Origin: Planctomycetota bacterium
GTDB taxonomy: Bacteria > Planctomycetota > UBA1135
Assembly (NCBI GenBank): GCA_024229395.1
Contig: JAAESM010000050.1
Coordinates: 122,043-186,042 of the forward strand
Direction: 5' to 3'
Length of the DNA: 64,000 nucleotides
In this document: positions 61,514 to 64,000 of the stretch, piece by piece
Layout: every line of letters begins with the position of its first letter
Numbering within the stretch: position 1 is the first letter of the stretch
The notes under the pieces: generated by a model
Told to the model about the DNA's origin: nothing
Database searches by the model: none
Seen by the model: only the letters and a program-made list of their open reading frames with translations
Position numbers and translations under genes: made by a program

Positions 61514-64000
61514 TTAAACCGCTAGGCCTTCCAAGTTGGCCTGCAAAGTGGCGAGTTCTGTTTCGAGCAGGACTCGCCGCTCTCGTTCTGAGGCGACCAC
61601 TTCCGGGTCAGCGTTGGCGAGGAACTTGTCGTTGCCTAACTTGCCATCGATGGCACGCATGCCACCTTCGATCTTCTTGAGCTTCTTCTCCAGGGAGCCA
61701 CGCAACTTGGCTGGGTCGGTGTCGTCGTTGAACGGCAAGAAGACCGAGCCACCGCGGAACACGTCGGTGCCGTGGGCGGCAGGCTTGGAGCCGTCACTGC
61801 GCACTTCCAAGGTTTCAAGACGAGCCAAGAAATTGACCAGTGGCTGTTGCGTCTGGAAGTTCGCTGCAGAGCGGTCATCGCCACAGACGACGACCGCGGA
61901 CGGCTTGTCACTGCTTGGCGTTTCCAGCAGTGCACGCACGTTGCGAATGGCGCGCACAGCATCTTGAACCTGCGCGAAGTTCTCTTCAGCAGCGGTATCG
62001 ATGGAAGTCTGATCCACGCTTGGCCAACTGGCGACCATCAGCATGTCTTCCCCACCGCGCAATTGCTCCGGAACTTCGGCCCACAGGGCTTCGCTGAGGA
62101 ACGGTGTGAAAGGGTGGAGCAGCTTCAGGAGGGTTGCGAGCGTGTGACCGAGGGTTGCACGGGCTGCGGCAGCACTGGCGGCTTCAGGGGAGCCCTCAGC
62201 AGCCCCCTCGCCATCCCATAGGCGGCGCTTAGCAGCTTCAACATACCAATCACAGAAGTCGTCCCAGGTGAAGCGGTACAGCGCTTGGGCTGCATCGTGG
62301 AAGTCGTAGTTATCCAATGCTGTGGATACGGACTCGGTGGCGCCAGCAAGACGCGACAAGATCCATTGGTCTTCCAATGCATCCGACTGTGGCACCTGCC
62401 CCGCTTGACCGAGATCGCTAGCGCCTTGCAAGTTTTGCAGCACGAAGCGCGCGACGTTCCAGATTTTGTTGCAGAAGCGTTGGCCCAACTCGAAGCGGTT
62501 CTCTGCCAGCTTCACGTCTTGCCCTTCGCGAGTCAGGATCATCAGCGAGTAACGCACCGCATCGGCACCGTACTTGTCGATCATTACGACCGGATCGATA
62601 CCGTTGCCAGCAGACTTGGACATGCGTCGGCCATGGCCATCCAAAACCGTGGCGTGGATGTAGCACGTGGAGAACGGATTGCGCTTGGATTCCGGCAGGT
62701 CTTCCAACAGCTCGTAACCGGCCATGACCATGCGTGCCACCCACAAGTAGATGATGTCGCGGCCAGTGGACAGGAACTGGGTTGGGTAATAGCGCTTCAT
62801 ATCAGCGCTCTGCTCCGGCCAACCGAGGGTGGCGAATGGCCACAACCACGACGAGCCCCAGGTATCGAGCACGTCTTCGTCTTGGCGCACGATGGGCTTG
62901 CCGGTCTGCGGGTGTGGTGCGCCGATCTCAAGGTCTTCGACCGATGCGACCGGGACATTGTCCTCGTCGTACCACACCGGGATGCGATGGCCCCACCACA
63001 ACTGGCGCGAGATGCACCAGTCATGCACGTTCTCAAGCCAATCCAGGTAGACCTTGGTCCAACGCTTGGGCTTGAAGTTCAGGGTGCCATCCTTGACTGC
63101 GCCGATAGCCGGCTGCGCCAACTCTTTCATCTTCACGAACCACTGCTCGCTGACCAAGGGCTCGATTGGAGTCTTGGAGCGATCGGAGATCGTGACGTTA
63201 TTGGTGATGCTCGCTTCGCCCTCAAACAGGCCCAGTTCCTCGAATGCGGCAATCACTTGCTTGCGCGCTTCTTCACGCGGCAGTCCTTCGTAAGGACCAC
63301 ATTCGGCGTTCATCGTGCCATCCTTGTTGAGGATGTTGATGATCGGCAAGTTGTGACGATGGCCACGCTCGTAGTCCGCAGGGTCATGGCCAGGCGTGAC
63401 CTTCACAGCACCGGTACCGAACTCCGGATCGACCGATTCATCAGCGATGATCGGGATCTCTCGATCGGTCAACGGCAACAGGATCTTCTTGCCGACCAAG
63501 TGCCCGAAGCGCTTGTCGTTGGGGTGCACGGCCACACCGGTATCACCGAGCATGGTCTCTGGGCGGGTGGTGGCCACGCTCAAGAACTCATCGGAATCCT
63601 TGACCGGGTAACGCAAGGTCCAAATCGAGCTCTTCTGCGTGACGTATTCGATCTCATCATCGGAAACCGCAGTTTGCAGTTTGCAGTCCCAGTTGACCAA
63701 GCGCGCACCGCGATAGATCTTCTCTTTCTCCCACAGGCGCACGAAAGAAACGCGCACTGCATGGGCCATATCTGGATCCAGCGTGAACTTGGTGCGCGAC
63801 CAATCACAGCTCGCACCCAAACGCTTGAGCTGGCTGAGGATTACGTCGCCGTGATGCTCGCGCCATTTCCAGATCTCATCGACGAAGGCCTTGCGGCCCA
63901 TCTCCTTGCGGGTCTTGCCGTCTTCGGCGAAGAGTTTCTTCTCGACTACCGCCTGGGTGGCGATGCCAGCGTGGTCTGTGCCTGGCACCCACAAGGCATC
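61514..64000 (-). CDS. valS: Valyl-tRNA synthetase, 5' end missing
   Basis: Reading from the window edge (DALWVPGTDHAGIATQ) the 828 visible residues show the class I synthetase core: the editing domain (VATTRPETMLGDTGVAVHP), WGHRIPVWY, DVLDTWGSSWLWP, and the RMSKSAGNG signature (a variant of KMSKS). The anticodon domain and the C-terminal coiled coil (LEKKLKKIEGGMRAIDGKLGND...) complete it. The HIGH motif and N-terminus lie beyond base 64000. It charges tRNA-Val. It ends 10 nt from the convergent FGE-domain gene. Confidence 0.96.
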   Translation of the reverse strand, partial: DALWVPGTDHAGIATQAVVEKKLFAEDGKTRKEMGRKAFVDEIWKWREHHGDVILSQLKRLGASCDWSRTKFTLDPDMAHAVRVSFVRLWEKEKIYRGARLVNWDCKLQTAVSDDEIEYVTQKSSIWTLRYPVKDSDEFLSVATTRPETMLGDTGVAVHPNDKRFGHLVGKKILLPLTDREIPIIADESVDPEFGTGAVKVTPGHDPADYERGHRHNLPIINILNKDGTMNAECGPYEGLPREEARKQVIAAFEELGLFEGEASITNNVTISDRSKTPIEPLVSEQWFVKMKELAQPAIGAVKDGTLNFKPKRWTKVYLDWLENVHDWCISRQLWWGHRIPVWYDEDNVPVASVEDLEIGAPHPQTGKPIVRQDEDVLDTWGSSWLWPFATLGWPEQSADMKRYYPTQFLSTGRDIIYLWVARMVMAGYELLEDLPESKRNPFSTCYIHATVLDGHGRRMSKSAGNGIDPVVMIDKYGADAVRYSLMILTREGQDVKLAENRFELGQRFCNKIWNVARFVLQNLQGASDLGQAGQVPQSDALEDQWILSRLAGATESVSTALDNYDFHDAAQALYRFTWDDFCDWYVEAAKRRLWDGEGAAEGSPEAASAAAARATLGHTLATLLKLLHPFTPFLSEALWAEVPEQLRGGEDMLMVASWPSVDQTSIDTAAEENFAQVQDAVRAIRNVRALLETPSSDKPSAVVVCGDDRSAANFQTQQPLVNFLARLETLEVRSDGSKPAAHGTDVFRGGSVFLPFNDDTDPAKLRGSLEKKLKKIEGGMRAIDGKLGNDKFLANADPEVVASERERRVLLETELATLQANLEGLAV

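Overview
The window looks like a chromosomal segment of a Gram-negative bacterium, most likely a member of the Planctomycetota. That placement is inferred. The supports are a long three-helix SecE, a Tsr3/DUF367-type protein in a ribosomal operon, many secreted proteins that share a C-terminal beta-rich module ending in motifs such as LQALDL..C..SN, and outer-membrane features (FadL-type porin, Mla-type lipid transport). UGA is used as an ordinary stop in many genes, so the code is standard. There is no rRNA, CRISPR array, phage, IS element or origin that I can recognise.

Bases 1-20600, minus strand: one nearly continuous transcription/translation block. Read 5' to 3' on the minus strand it runs tRNA-Thr(TGT), tRNA-Tyr(GTA), tRNA-Gly(TCC), tRNA-Thr(GGT), tuf, rpmG, secE, nusG, rplK, rplA, rplJ, rplL, rpoB, rpoC, rpsL, rpsG, a Tsr3/DUF367-like gene, an atypical fusA, rpsJ, rplC, rplD, rplW, rplB, rpsS and rplV (cut by the window edge). 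Three sigma70-like promoters with the same layout (TTGACC or TTGACG, 16-nt spacer, TA...T box) sit before the tRNA-tuf, str and S10 segments.

Bases 20600-24690: a translationally coupled mutS2 / receiver protein / aroC operon on the minus strand, then a 400-base gene-free stretch. That stretch folds into several nested helices followed by a strong rho-independent terminator and probably encodes a small RNA.

Bases 24690-41260: mixed accessory region. It holds cystathionine beta-synthase, a YjbQ-family protein, a secreted thioredoxin-fold protein with an in-frame UGA exactly where the first Cys of the CGPC motif belongs (candidate selenoprotein), a serine hydrolase, a blue-copper protein, decayed gene fragments, a methyltransferase, a GntR/ABC operon whose ATPase has an in-frame UGA, a membrane Fe-S protein, a subtilisin-like protease, a cystathionine gamma-synthase/lyase, an HU-family protein, dtd and a TPR lipoprotein.

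Bases 41280-47200, plus strand: a lipoprotein full of aromatic WPF-like repeats is coupled by a GTGA overlap to MlaE, MlaF and MlaD homologues, followed by typA. Bases 47219-64000: a degenerate metallopeptidase-like secreted protein, a coupled M50 protease and parvulin pair, a three-subunit acyl-CoA carboxylase with methylmalonyl-CoA epimerase (propionyl-CoA pathway), a thioesterase, a Kelch-type secreted protein, a FadL homologue, an RluA pseudouridine synthase, an FGE/SUMF1-domain secreted protein and valS (5' end beyond the window).
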